Counted from the first letter of the stretch, positions 1 to 8,772 are shown. The stretch is 64,000 nucleotides of DNA from Desulfovibrio sp. (GCA_030145055.1 JAQYWK010000001.1:434001-498000), one strand, 5' to 3'. Notes: generated by a model not told the origin, from the letters alone. Program-made: numbers and translations.

Positions 1-18
1 GTCCCTACTAAATTAATT

Positions 19-62
19 AAATATGAGTCCTTAAGGGTAATCTTTTAAGGACTCATATTTTT
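19..62 (+). terminator. Rho-independent terminator or attenuator hairpin
   Basis: A perfect 16-bp stem (19-34 pairing with 45-60) with a 10-nt loop is followed by a short T run. It probably ends, or partly ends, the transcript of a gene left of the window. Only 28 bases separate it from the antiporter start at 90, so it may act as an attenuator inside a decarboxylase-antiporter operon rather than as a full stop. Confidence 0.75.
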
Positions 63-89
63 AAAGATTAATCAGGCCCTATAATAAAA

Positions 90-1556
90 ATGGCTGAATC
101 AAACAAACCAAAGAAATCGAGTAAATTAAGCGTATTCACCCTGATGATGATCAACGTGGCGGCTATCATGTCGCTTCGTTCATTGCCAGGACTTGCTGAA
201 TATGGCTGGTCTCTAATTTTCTATCTGACCGTAGCGTCGCTATGCTTCTTCATTCCTTCCGCGCTAGTATCTGCGGAACTTGCTTCCGGCTGGCGAGGTG
301 AGGGTGGCGTATACTTATGGGTGAAGGAAGCTTTCGGTCCCAAGTGGGGATTTGTCGCTATCTTTATGCAATGGGTTGAAAATCTCCCGTGGTTCCCGGC
401 GGTGCTTGCTTTCGGGGCATCGGCTATTGCCTATATTTTTGATCCCGCTCTTGCTGAGAACAAATGGTTTATTGTCGGAGTTATTCAGATTGCGCTCTGG
501 GTCACGACCTTTTTGAACTTTAGAGATATGAAGCTTTCAGCTTTTTTCAGTTCATCTGGCGCAATTGTGGGAACGATTATTCCGGGAATTCTGATTATCG
601 TCCTCGGTATAGTGCATGTTATGTCCGGCAAACCTCTGGAAATAACCTTTTCAACTTCCGCAATGATTCCAGATATGGACAGTTTGCAACAGTTGATGCT
701 TCTTGCGGCGATGCTCGTTTCATTTCTCGGAATGGAAATGTCTGCTGTTCATGTGAATGAAGTGAAAAATCCTTCTAAGAATTACCCCAAGGCAATTTTC
801 GCGGCTTGTGCAATTATTATAGTTCTTTCCACTTTAGGTTCTCTCGCAATTGCCATGGTTATTCCAGCTGGCGGCGTAAGTCTCAGTGCCGGAGTCTGTC
901 AGGCTTTTGATAAGCTATTCCAGATTCACCACATGCCTTTCATGACTCCAATCATATGTTTTCTACTCGCTTATGGCGCACTAACTATGGTTGTTACATG
1001 GATGGTCGGCCCATCTAAAGGTATTCGTGTCGTTGCGAAAGAAGGCTATCTTCCTAAGTCTTGGGAAAAGGTTAATAAGTACGGAATTCCCACAAATATT
1101 TTAATTATCCAGACGTCCCTTTCCGCGATTCTCTCACTTGTAATTTTGTATATGCCGACTGTCAGTAGCGCGTTCATGCTCATGAGTGCGTTGGCGGCCC
1201 AACTTTACCTCATCATGTATTTACTGATGTTTGCTGCAGCTATCAGACTTCGCTACACGCACCCTGAAGTTAAACGCGGGTATACCATTCCCGGCGGCAA
1301 GCTTGGTATATGGATAGTATCATCCGTTGCAATGGTTACATGCCTGTTCGTTATCGCGTTTGGCTTTATTCCGCCTCACGCAGTTCGCTCACAAGGAATG
1401 TGGTCATCAATTTACTATGTAGGATTTCTGCTCACAGGAGTGATTGTTTTCACGCTTGTTCCTTTGATTTTCTATCACCGCGCTATTCGTAAAAAATCGC
1501 AAATCGAACTCAGCTCACAAGTTGCAGTCGCTTCACCTGTTACAATTGAACCTTAA
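90..1556 (+). CDS. GadC-like amino acid antiporter (APC superfamily)
   Basis: An integral inner-membrane exchanger of 488 residues with about 12 hydrophobic segments. It resembles the glutamate:GABA antiporter GadC: the N-terminal half has the GEGGVYLWV region, the middle has HVNEVKNPSKNYP followed by WMVGPSKG, and the C-terminal part has HPEVKRGYTIPGGK. E. coli GadC is 511 residues and ends in a C-terminal plug that closes the transporter at neutral pH. Here the chain stops about 24 residues after the last membrane segment, so that plug appears to be missing. No clear ribosome-binding site precedes the ATG, and a TATAAT lies at 80-85. The cadB gene follows with its RBS overlapping this stop codon, so the two are co-transcribed. 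The substrate is inferred; another amino acid/amine pair is possible. Confidence 0.8.
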   Translation: MAESNKPKKSSKLSVFTLMMINVAAIMSLRSLPGLAEYGWSLIFYLTVASLCFFIPSALVSAELASGWRGEGGVYLWVKEAFGPKWGFVAIFMQWVENLPWFPAVLAFGASAIAYIFDPALAENKWFIVGVIQIALWVTTFLNFRDMKLSAFFSSSGAIVGTIIPGILIIVLGIVHVMSGKPLEITFSTSAMIPDMDSLQQLMLLAAMLVSFLGMEMSAVHVNEVKNPSKNYPKAIFAACAIIIVLSTLGSLAIAMVIPAGGVSLSAGVCQAFDKLFQIHHMPFMTPIICFLLAYGALTMVVTWMVGPSKGIRVVAKEGYLPKSWEKVNKYGIPTNILIIQTSLSAILSLVILYMPTVSSAFMLMSALAAQLYLIMYLLMFAAAIRLRYTHPEVKRGYTIPGGKLGIWIVSSVAMVTCLFVIAFGFIPPHAVRSQGMWSSIYYVGFLLTGVIVFTLVPLIFYHRAIRKKSQIELSSQVAVASPVTIEP

Positions 1557-1566
1557 GGAGACTCAA

Positions 1567-2916
1567 ATGGCTACAGCTGAACACAAAAAAATGGGAGTAA
1601 TTGCATGTACCGCAGTTGTTGCCGGAAACATGATGGGTTCGGGAATCGCTCTGCTTCCGGCAAACTTAGCCGCCATTGGAAGTATTTCTGTTATCGGCTG
1701 GGGTATTGCTTTAGTTGGAGCACTGGCACTTGCGTACGTTTTTTCCCGCCTTGGTATGGAAGATCCGCAAGAGGGTGGTCCCATCGCCTATGCCGGTGAA
1801 GTTGCACCTATTTTAGGATATCAGTCAGGCCTTCTCTACTATCACGCCAACTGGATCGGCAACATTGCCATCGCCATTACCGGTGTAGATTACTTATCAA
1901 TTTTCTTTCCAGCCCTACAGAATCCCGTTTATTCGGGCTTAACTTCCATAGCGCTAATCTGGTTTTTCACTGGAATTAATATTCTAGGCGCAGACTGGAT
2001 TGGGCGACTTGTATCAATCGGCGTAGTACTACTCTTAATCCCTGTAATCATTACGGGAACAGCGGGTTGGGCTTATTTCGACATGGCGCAGTTCAATAAC
2101 AACTGGCTTATGGAAGGACACACTCCCGATTCCGCAATCCTTGCCGCTATCATTCTCTGTATCTGGAGTTTTATCGGAGTAGAAAGTGCCTCGGTTAACA
2201 CCGCCGTTGTAAAGAATCCGAAGCGCACCATTCCTATTTCAACCATGGTAGGAACCGCGCTGGCTGGTGGTGTATACATCCTTTCCTGTACTGCTATTTC
2301 CGGTATGTTCCCCGCAAAAGTAATGGCGGCATCCGGCGCACCTTTTTCACTGGCGATGGGTCATATTTGCGCAGGACTTCCTTTCGCAGCATATGTTCCT
2401 AAGCTCGTTTCCGCTGTAACAGCATTTGCCTGTCTGGCCTCACTTGGTTCGTGGATGATGCTTGTTTCGCAGGCGGGTTGCAGAGCTTCAAACGATGGAA
2501 CTCTCCCGAAAGCTTTCGGTGTAAGAAACAGCCACGGAGTACCTGTGATGGGCCTTGTGTTCTCATCTATAATGATGAGCGTACTGCTCGTAATATTGAT
2601 GTTCATGTCCAAAGGGGGCAACACGCAGAGCTTGTTCGGAAACATTGCATCCATCGCGGTGCTATTGACCTTGCCACCTTATTTCTACTCAGCTCTCAAT
2701 CTTCTTCGCCGTTATGGATTCAAAGCGAAAAGAGCATGGCTGCAAGTCGGTTCTGCAATTATAGCTTGTGGGTTCTGTTTGATTGCACTATCTGGCGCGG
2801 CAAAGAGTGCGCTTATCGGTTGCATGATCGTTATGCTTTGCACATTTATCTTTTATGTGGGCAAAGATCGCAGTGCTTTTGAGAAGAAAGTTAATGCTGA
2901 GAGGGATGCATCTTAG
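1567..2916 (+). CDS. cadB: Cadaverine/lysine antiporter CadB
   Basis: An inner-membrane APC-family exchanger of 449 residues, about the length of E. coli CadB (444). It exchanges lysine for cadaverine, or a similar amino acid/diamine pair, in acid resistance and polyamine export. The N-terminal stretch VVAGNMMGSGIALLPANLA is nearly identical to CadB, as are QGGPIAYAGE, YYHANWIGN, VGVESAS-type and LGSWMMLVSQAG segments. PotE (ornithine/putrescine) is the nearest alternative but is less similar at these places. The ATG at 1567 is preferred over an upstream in-frame codon at 1522 because TAAGGAG ends 6 bases before it; that RBS overlaps the stop of the upstream antiporter. No lysine decarboxylase lies in the window; it may sit upstream of base 1. 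Confidence 0.87.
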   Translation: MATAEHKKMGVIACTAVVAGNMMGSGIALLPANLAAIGSISVIGWGIALVGALALAYVFSRLGMEDPQEGGPIAYAGEVAPILGYQSGLLYYHANWIGNIAIAITGVDYLSIFFPALQNPVYSGLTSIALIWFFTGINILGADWIGRLVSIGVVLLLIPVIITGTAGWAYFDMAQFNNNWLMEGHTPDSAILAAIILCIWSFIGVESASVNTAVVKNPKRTIPISTMVGTALAGGVYILSCTAISGMFPAKVMAASGAPFSLAMGHICAGLPFAAYVPKLVSAVTAFACLASLGSWMMLVSQAGCRASNDGTLPKAFGVRNSHGVPVMGLVFSSIMMSVLLVILMFMSKGGNTQSLFGNIASIAVLLTLPPYFYSALNLLRRYGFKAKRAWLQVGSAIIACGFCLIALSGAAKSALIGCMIVMLCTFIFYVGKDRSAFEKKVNAERDAS

Positions 2917-2961
2917 AGATATTCCTATAGATCACTAGTTTACTCTTACTATGTAATAAAT

Positions 2962-2996
2962 AACAGCCTTTGTGTTTCCGCAAGGGCTGTTTTTTA
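2962..2996 (+). terminator. Terminator after cadB
   Basis: A ten-base stem (AACAGCCTTT with AAGGGCTGTT, one G-T pair) around a ten-base loop, followed by a run of six T. It ends the antiporter operon. Confidence 0.8.
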
Positions 2997-3308
2997 TTAT
3001 GTCATTCGCACCATAATATAAACAGTATTTAATGCTCTCTATAATCTGCAATAAGGATGTAACAGGTCTATTATTGCGATAAAATGAAGTTTATATCGGC
3101 TTTATCCATAGAATAAACGGTGTAAATTTAGACTATTGCGATTTTATCTACTCTTCTAACTTTTAGTTCAGTTCCAATTCACAACTAATAATAACTCGAG
3201 TGCTGACTGCCACCCCCTCTGTTATGTCAAAAAACACATAAAAAAGATTTTGTGATGATGATTTTGGGGGATGATTGGGATTAACAATTTTCTAATAGAA
3301 GGATGTTT
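2997..3308 (+). promoter_or_regulatory. Leader of the oxyanion importer operon with repeated motif
   Basis: A gene-free AT-rich leader. The nine bases TATTGCGAT occur twice in the same orientation, at 3072-3080 and 3134-3142, flanked by further A/T-rich similarity. An inverted near copy (ATCTGCAATAA) lies at 3043-3053. A separate palindrome TTATGT-N8-ACATAA lies at 3222-3241. These are plausible operator elements for a metal or oxyanion regulator, but no match to a named consensus is claimed. The RBS AGAAGG is at 3297-3302. Confidence 0.4.
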
Positions 3309-4361
3309 ATGAAAAATTTCAGAATTTTAAGCTTATCGTGCGCACTTGCACTGAGTTGTCTTGTTCTTTTTGCTGGACCAGCAATGGCAAAACGTAACGT
3401 AACAGATCAGCTTGGCAGAACTGTTACTATTCCAGATACTATTAAACGCGCAGTTATTTTACAGCATCAGACACTAGACATCGCTATCCAGCTTGGCGCG
3501 ACTGATTCAGTGGTGGGTATCCTTGAGAAATGGGAAAAATACCTTCCTGGTGCGGCAAAAAGTATCAAAAACATCGAAAATATGCCCACTCCCGGTGGTC
3601 TTAAAAGCGTAAACATGGAAACACTGCTCACGCTTAACCCAGACATCGTTTTCGTAACTCACTACGCTCCTAAAGATATGATCGAACAGATTACAACCGC
3701 CGGTATACCAGTTGTTGCTATCACTCTTTATAATGCTGGCTACGAACAGGCATCTGTACTTAATCCTGAATTAAAAGATGCAAGTAAAGCTTACAACGAC
3801 GGGCTGAAAGAAGGCATTAATATTATTGCTGACATTTTCAGCAAACAGCAGAAAGCTGAAAAATTAATAGCAGTTATCAATGCGAATCAGAAAATATTAA
3901 AAACCCACTTGGGAACAATTGCAGAAGCTAACCGTGTACGTTGCTACATGGCTCGTTCCAACTTAAGAACTTACGGACGCGGTAAATACACCAGCGTTAT
4001 TATGGAACGTGCAGGCGGAATTAATGTTGCCGCTGCGGAAATAGTTGGATTCAAAGAAGTATCAATGGAAGATGTCTTGCGTTGGAATCCTGAAGTTATT
4101 TTTGTTCAGTGGCGTCATCGTAAAGTTGCAAAAGATTTGATCAATGACCCTGTATGGAAACAAATCAACGCAGTTAAGAACAACAAAGTTTTTATTTGCC
4201 CTGAATACGTAAAACCTTGGGGCCACGCACTACCTGAGTCTATGGCTCTAGGAGAATTGTGGATGGCAAAAACACTTTACCCTGAAAAATTTAAAGATGT
4301 TGATTTATCTGCTTTAGTTCAATCTTACTACAAAGAATTCTATGGCGTCGCATACAAATAA
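3309..4361 (+). CDS. Periplasmic binding protein of a FecB/BtuF/MolA-type ABC importer
   Basis: The extracytoplasmic ligand-binding component of a class III (iron-chelate/vitamin B12/molybdate type) ABC importer, 350 residues. It starts with a Sec signal peptide: a positively charged start, a hydrophobic core, and a likely cleavage after GPAMA near residue 28. The two-lobed periplasmic-binding fold is indicated by DQLGRTVTIPD near the mature start and by NMETLLTLNPDIVF and MEDVLRWNPEVIFV in the two lobes. An ATG at 3303 abuts the RBS directly, so the ATG at 3309 with six-base spacing is preferred. It overlaps the permease gene by 20 bases. The ligand could be an iron chelate, but the ModA-like gene at the operon's end points to molybdate or tungstate, as in the MolABC system of Haemophilus. 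Confidence 0.85.
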   Translation: MKNFRILSLSCALALSCLVLFAGPAMAKRNVTDQLGRTVTIPDTIKRAVILQHQTLDIAIQLGATDSVVGILEKWEKYLPGAAKSIKNIENMPTPGGLKSVNMETLLTLNPDIVFVTHYAPKDMIEQITTAGIPVVAITLYNAGYEQASVLNPELKDASKAYNDGLKEGINIIADIFSKQQKAEKLIAVINANQKILKTHLGTIAEANRVRCYMARSNLRTYGRGKYTSVIMERAGGINVAAAEIVGFKEVSMEDVLRWNPEVIFVQWRHRKVAKDLINDPVWKQINAVKNNKVFICPEYVKPWGHALPESMALGELWMAKTLYPEKFKDVDLSALVQSYYKEFYGVAYK

Positions 4362-5391
4362 GTCTGCAATAAATGGCGGCAGGAACAATCGGAGTAAGTG
4401 GTCTATTTTACTCTGGGTGGCTCCTGTCGCCGCCTTATGTCTGGGGCTCGTCTGGGGTAGATATCCTGTTAAGCTGACTGAAGTCCTGCTTGTTCTTGCT
4501 AAATACGTAGGACTCCCAGTAACAGGGGAATGGTCCAGTGTTGTAGAAACAGTGGTCCTGCATGTTCGTTTACCACGAGTTCTAGCGGCCATGCTAATTG
4601 GTGGCGGCCTATCTATTTCCGGCGCGGCATTTCAGGGTCTTTTTCGTAATCCGCTAGTTTCACCATATGTCCTCGGGGTTGCATCCGGAGCAGGTTTCGG
4701 AGCTGCCCTCGGGATAATAATCTGGAATCAACCTGTAATGATTCAAGGATGCGCATTTTTATTCGGAATGGTTGCCGTTGGCTCAGCTTGGCTAATGAGT
4801 AAATTTTATAGGGCCAGCGGTTCAATGATCATAGTGCTTGCCGGTGTAATTGTTGGTGCTTTTTTCCAATCATTATTATCTCTAGTCAAATATCTTGCCG
4901 ATCCTGACGATAAGCTGCCCATGATAGTCTACTGGCTTATGGGTTCTCTATCTTCTATCGCTATGAAAGATTTATATACTGTTCTTCTGCCCATGGGGCT
5001 ATGCATGGTAGGCCTTTTAATGGTTCGCTGGAGGCTAAATGTCATTTCCTTCGGAGATGAGGAAGCCAGAACTCTCGGAGTCGAAGCAGGCAAATTAAGG
5101 TTCGGGGTGGTTATTGCGGTTACTATTATCACTGCAAGTGCCGTTTCCGTTAGCGGAATCGTCGGCTGGGTCGGCCTTGTCGTTCCTCATCTTGCGAGAA
5201 TGCTAGTCGGTCCGGATTATAGACGACTGATGCCCGCCAGCCTTGCTTTAGGAGCATGTTACCTTGTCGTTATTGACGGCATTGCCCGAAATATCAGTGC
5301 GGCTGAAATTCCACTTGGAATTCTTACAGCGACGGTCGGTGCACCATTTTTTGCCTGGTTATTAGGCAAAGGGAGAACAGGATGGGCGTAG
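4342..5391 (+). CDS. FecCD/BtuC-type ABC importer permease
   Basis: A membrane permease of 349 residues in the FecCD family, which usually has ten transmembrane helices per subunit. Family signatures seen are RLPRVLAAMLIGGGLSISGA and QGLFRNPLVSPYVLGVASGA near residues 75-115, and SGIVGWVGLVVPHLARMLVG near 270-290, including the cytoplasmic coupling region. It starts inside the binding-protein gene and overlaps it by 20 bases, with no strong RBS of its own, which suggests translational coupling. It overlaps the ATPase gene by ten bases. With the flanking genes it forms a complete importer. Confidence 0.88.
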   Translation: MASHTNKSAINGGRNNRSKWSILLWVAPVAALCLGLVWGRYPVKLTEVLLVLAKYVGLPVTGEWSSVVETVVLHVRLPRVLAAMLIGGGLSISGAAFQGLFRNPLVSPYVLGVASGAGFGAALGIIIWNQPVMIQGCAFLFGMVAVGSAWLMSKFYRASGSMIIVLAGVIVGAFFQSLLSLVKYLADPDDKLPMIVYWLMGSLSSIAMKDLYTVLLPMGLCMVGLLMVRWRLNVISFGDEEARTLGVEAGKLRFGVVIAVTIITASAVSVSGIVGWVGLVVPHLARMLVGPDYRRLMPASLALGACYLVVIDGIARNISAAEIPLGILTATVGAPFFAWLLGKGRTGWA

Positions 5392-6158
5392 TTTTAACCG
5401 TTTCTAATCTCACTTTTGCTTATGATGGCGTGAACCCAGTCTGGTCAGATATTACACTCGAAGTACATGCCGGTGAAGTTTTATCCGTACTTGGACCCAA
5501 CGGTACAGGAAAATCTACTTTGCTGCGCTGTATGGCAGGGCTACATGTCCCGTCAAACGGACAGGTCACCATCGAAGGCAACAAGATAGAAAAGATGAGC
5601 CGTAAAGAGATTGCGCAGGCTATTGCTTTTGTGCCGCAAATGCACACTCCGGTATTCTCTTTTACCGCTATTGAAGTCGTCGTTATGGGTCGCACGGCCC
5701 ATATAGGTATGTTCGCTTCACCTTCAACAAGTGATTATTCTATTGCTGAACAAGCAATGGAAACTCTTGGAATTCTTGATCTAGCAAAGAAGTCCTATAA
5801 CGAAACCAGTGGCGGAGAACGTCAGCTAATTTTGTTTGCCAGAGCACTTGCACAGGAATCTCGTATTCTTCTGCTGGATGAACCTACTTCGCATCTGGAT
5901 TTTGGGAATCAAGCCAGAACTCTAGTACTTGTGCGCAAACTTGCTGATCAGGGTTTGGCTGTAGTAATGACGACACATTTCCCAGACCATGCACTAGGGT
6001 TTTCTGAACGTACGGCATTGATTGCAGATGGCACTCTACAAGGGTACGGGATTACTGATGAAAAATTAAATCCTAAAATTCTAAGCCGTTTATATGGTTT
6101 GCCTATAGAAGTTTGCACTCTTGAGGCTGGCGACAAAGTTTGTATCGCTCGTGCATGA
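5382..6158 (+). CDS. FecE/BtuD-type ABC importer ATPase
   Basis: The cytoplasmic ATPase of the importer, 258 residues. It has Walker A GPNGTGKST (38-46), a Q-loop at FVPQM (about 83-87), the signature SGGERQ (143-148), Walker B ILLLDEP (about 162-168) and a switch histidine in TTHF (about 199). The start overlaps the permease stop by ten bases, so synthesis is probably coupled. The gene belongs to the same operon as the binding protein, the permease and the following ModA-like gene. Confidence 0.9.
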   Translation: MGVVLTVSNLTFAYDGVNPVWSDITLEVHAGEVLSVLGPNGTGKSTLLRCMAGLHVPSNGQVTIEGNKIEKMSRKEIAQAIAFVPQMHTPVFSFTAIEVVVMGRTAHIGMFASPSTSDYSIAEQAMETLGILDLAKKSYNETSGGERQLILFARALAQESRILLLDEPTSHLDFGNQARTLVLVRKLADQGLAVVMTTHFPDHALGFSERTALIADGTLQGYGITDEKLNPKILSRLYGLPIEVCTLEAGDKVCIARA

Positions 6159-6175
6159 TAGGAGGTAATTAGAAT

Positions 6176-6901
6176 ATGACCGCTATTAGAGTTTTTTCCG
6201 CAGGTAGTCTTCGCAAAGCTTTACCTGCTATTTTTGAAAATACAGATCTTGTAGTAAAGACTGTTTTAGGGCCTTCAGGGGTACTTCGGGGCCGTATTGC
6301 CAGTGGCTATTGCCCGGCACTTTTTTTATCTGCCAATTTAAAGCATGGACAAATTCTTGCGGATTTAGGGTTTGCTTCTGATCCTGTTCTTTTCGCTGAA
6401 AATGAACTGTGTTTGTTCGGAAGATCATCGGCGATGCAAAGTGATGATGTTCTAACGAATATGCTTAATGCGGAAAACAGAATAGGTACGTCCACGCCAT
6501 TCGACGATCCGGGAGGCGACTATGCTTTTTCTGTATTTGATAAATCAGAAGCTGTGCAGTCCGGCAGTAGAATTATTCTAAGTGAAAAAGCCTTAACTTT
6601 AGTTGGTGGCAAAAATTCACCAAAAGAGAAAGGGCCGCATTCGCCAGTATACCACTTGTTTGATAACGATAAAATCGATCTATTTCTGGGCTACAAAACA
6701 ACAGCGTTAGATCTTGCTGAAAAAATGGCAGACATTCACATTCTGAATTTGCCTGCCACGCTAAAAGTTGAAGCAAAATATTATGCGATGATAATTAATG
6801 AGAGCAAAGAAGGTGCGGATCTATTGCGAATCATGCAAACAGATGAATCACAAAAAATCTTCGAGATGTGCGGGTTTAAAGTTCCGGCTGACAATAAATA
6901 G
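6176..6901 (+). CDS. ModA-like oxyanion-binding protein without signal peptide
   Basis: A 241-residue protein resembling the molybdate/tungstate-binding protein ModA. It has VFSAGSLRKAL at the N-terminus and GPSGVLRGRIASG then LFLSANLKH, matching the ModA pattern of an SGxL..I..G segment followed by a 'DVFxSA' strand. The usual ModA signal peptide is absent. The chain begins at the first beta strand, and an in-frame TAG lies two codons before the ATG, so a longer form cannot be encoded. RBS AGGAGG lies at 6162-6167. It therefore probably works in the cytoplasm, as a sensor, carrier or buffer for imported oxyanion. It is the last gene of the importer operon. A vestigial gene that lost its signal sequence is the alternative. 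Confidence 0.7.
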   Translation: MTAIRVFSAGSLRKALPAIFENTDLVVKTVLGPSGVLRGRIASGYCPALFLSANLKHGQILADLGFASDPVLFAENELCLFGRSSAMQSDDVLTNMLNAENRIGTSTPFDDPGGDYAFSVFDKSEAVQSGSRIILSEKALTLVGGKNSPKEKGPHSPVYHLFDNDKIDLFLGYKTTALDLAEKMADIHILNLPATLKVEAKYYAMIINESKEGADLLRIMQTDESQKIFEMCGFKVPADNK

Positions 6902-6964
6902 TAGAAGATCGCTAACTATCCGAATTTCAAGTTCCTCTTTAATTCTAGAATAGCTTAATAAAAT

Positions 6965-7004
6965 AAAAGTCCGGCCCCGTGAAAACACGAAACCGGACTT
7001 TTTA
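6965..7004. terminator. Bidirectional terminator
   Basis: An AAAAGTCCGG...CCGGACTTTT inverted repeat with an 18-base centre and T runs on both strands. It lies between the converging oxyanion operon and the dehydrogenase gene and probably serves both. Confidence 0.85.
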
Positions 7005-7053
7005 TTTAATCAATATAAAATTAAAAAACTACTCGAATTATAATTTACTTAAA

Positions 7054-7932
7054 TTAAGCCTGATTCATTTTCTCCAGAACCTTAAATAGTCCCTGCGTTC
7101 CAAGCTCTTCATAGCCCATTGCCATGGCGGAAATGTAGAACTGATTGACTAAAGCAAGTCCCGGTAAGGAAAGTTTCATACGCTTTGCTTCATCAAGAGC
7201 AATTCCCATATCTTTTACAAAATGTTTTATAAAGAAACCGGGATTGAAATCATCTTCGGCAATTCTGCGGCCAAGGTTATTAATAGACCATGATCCGGCA
7301 GCGCCAGAACCGATGACATCAATGACCGCATTCATATCCATTCCCGCTTTCTGAGCATATAGAAGAGATTCAACAACTCCGATCATAGTTCCGGCAATTA
7401 GAACCTGATTACACATTTTTGTGTGCTGACCAGCTCCAGCCTTGCCCATAAGCTGAACATTCTGACCCATGATATCAAAGAGCTCTTTTACTTCATCAAA
7501 TACTTTTTGCTTACCACCAACCATGATTGCGAGAGATCCGTTTCGTGCACCTAAATCTCCACCAGAAACGGGAGCGTCTAGAGACTCAACTTTTTTAACT
7601 GCTGCAGCGTCATATATAAGCTCTGCCAAAGCAGGCTCAGAAGTAGTCATATCAACTATAATTTTTCCGGCCCCAGCGTTTGCAAGCACGCCTTCTGACC
7701 CGAGAATTGTCTGCTCGACATCAGTCGGGTAACCTACGATTGTGAATATGATGTCAGCACTTTTTGCAACTTCTGCTGGTGAATCACACCATGTTGCACC
7801 AGCCGCAATCAAATCTTTAGTCTTGGACTTTGTACGGTTATAAACAAAGGCTTCATGCCCTGCTTTTATAAGATGCATACACATGGAGCTACCCATCACA
7901 CCTGTTCCAATCCAGCCTATTTTTTTAGCCAT
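7054..7932 (-). CDS. NAD(P)-dependent beta-hydroxyacid dehydrogenase
   Basis: A 292-residue member of the 3-hydroxyisobutyrate dehydrogenase / tartronate-semialdehyde reductase (GarR) / GLYR family. These enzymes oxidise a beta-hydroxyacid or reduce its semialdehyde. The N-terminal Rossmann fold begins GWIGTGVMGSS. The substrate motif DAPVSGGDLGARNGSL lies near 119-134, and the catalytic lysine region GAGQHTKMCNQ places K172 and N175. The ATG at 7932 is chosen because GAGG precedes it at good spacing. A 12-bp perfect palindrome (AAATCGCGATTT, 7971-7982) sits about 40 bases upstream and might be an operator. The exact substrate cannot be told; succinic-semialdehyde or glyoxylate reductase activity is also possible. 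Confidence 0.82.
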   Translation of the reverse strand: MAKKIGWIGTGVMGSSMCMHLIKAGHEAFVYNRTKSKTKDLIAAGATWCDSPAEVAKSADIIFTIVGYPTDVEQTILGSEGVLANAGAGKIIVDMTTSEPALAELIYDAAAVKKVESLDAPVSGGDLGARNGSLAIMVGGKQKVFDEVKELFDIMGQNVQLMGKAGAGQHTKMCNQVLIAGTMIGVVESLLYAQKAGMDMNAVIDVIGSGAAGSWSINNLGRRIAEDDFNPGFFIKHFVKDMGIALDEAKRMKLSLPGLALVNQFYISAMAMGYEELGTQGLFKVLEKMNQA

Positions 7933-8047
7933 AACTGTAATCCTCATGCAAAATTATATTTTTAAACCTTAAATCGCGATTTATTGGACGGTTTTTAAGC
8001 TGTCCCTAGAAATTCCATATCCTAATATTTAAGAAACTAAAACCAAA

Positions 8048-8071
8048 AGAGATCAGTTTCGCCCTGATTTT
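8048..8071 (-). terminator. Weak terminator after lysE-type gene
   Basis: On the minus strand an ATCAG...CTGAT stem with a seven-base loop is followed by CTCTTTT just past the exporter stop. The stem is short, so this is tentative. Confidence 0.4.
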
Positions 8072-8660
8072 ACTTATACAAAGCGTATAAAGTTGCCCCG
8101 ACCATAAGCACAACCATGGAAGAATTAATGCACAGTCTAAGAATGCGCGTGCGCAACAGTCTTAATAAAGACGAACCGGCAAAACCCCATAGACTGTGAA
8201 AAAGTAAAGCTCCACAAGCTAAAGTCAGCACAAAGGCACTTATTTCAAAAACTCTAGGCGCGGTAGGATCTGCAAACTGGCTGAACGCTGAAACATTCAT
8301 AGCCCAATGTTTCGGATTTAACGGATGCAACATCAAACCGTCGTATATTGTAAACGGTCTTACCTCTTCAGGTGGCTTCACATTCATCATCATCACCTTC
8401 CAAGCAAGGTAGAGGATGTACATTATACTTATGATCTTGAAGGCTGAGGCCGTGCGCGGAGAAGTCATATATAATTCTCCAAGCCCCATACAGATGAGTA
8501 CCCCCACACATATTCCACCTGTAACCATGCCTATCAAAAAAGGTATAGATTTTTTGAACCCCACACTCTGACCGAGCGCAAGCATTGCCAGATTACCGGG
8601 TCCCGGTGTTCCGGTCATAACGATGACGAATAATAAAAACGGCCAATAATTTTCCTGCAT
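8070..8660 (-). CDS. LysE/RhtB family amino acid exporter
   Basis: A 196-residue inner-membrane protein of the LysE/RhtB translocator family, with about six hydrophobic helices. The family N-terminal motif TPGPGNLAMLALGQSVGFK is near residues 17-35, and HPLNPKHWAMN near 111-121 is the second conserved segment. Such proteins export amino acids such as threonine, homoserine or lysine by proton antiport. RBS AAGGA precedes the ATG. The gene is divergent from a MocR-type regulator, a common arrangement in which the regulator controls the exporter. The substrate is unknown. Confidence 0.85.
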   Translation of the reverse strand: MQENYWPFLLFVIVMTGTPGPGNLAMLALGQSVGFKKSIPFLIGMVTGGICVGVLICMGLGELYMTSPRTASAFKIISIMYILYLAWKVMMMNVKPPEEVRPFTIYDGLMLHPLNPKHWAMNVSAFSQFADPTAPRVFEISAFVLTLACGALLFHSLWGFAGSSLLRLLRTRILRLCINSSMVVLMVGATLYALYK

Positions 8661-8736
8661 AATAATTCCTTTTTAACTTAAATAACCAATCGCACAAAAA
8701 TTGTGTGCTGCGATTTGTCTGATTGTAGACATATTG

Positions 8737-8756
8737 TTGACATTGTATGTAGTCAA
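8737..8756. promoter_or_regulatory. Inverted repeat between exporter and MocR gene
   Basis: TTGAC-N10-GTCAA lies in the divergent intergenic region, 17 bases before the regulator start. Its position suits an autoregulatory operator. TTGACA of the left arm could also be a -35 element. Confidence 0.4.
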
Positions 8757-8772
8757 TGGAATTATTGTGTGC

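Noticed and set aside
3222-3241. TTATGT-N8-ACATAA as a ModE site
   Set aside because: The arms are short, and I cannot match a known ModE consensus.
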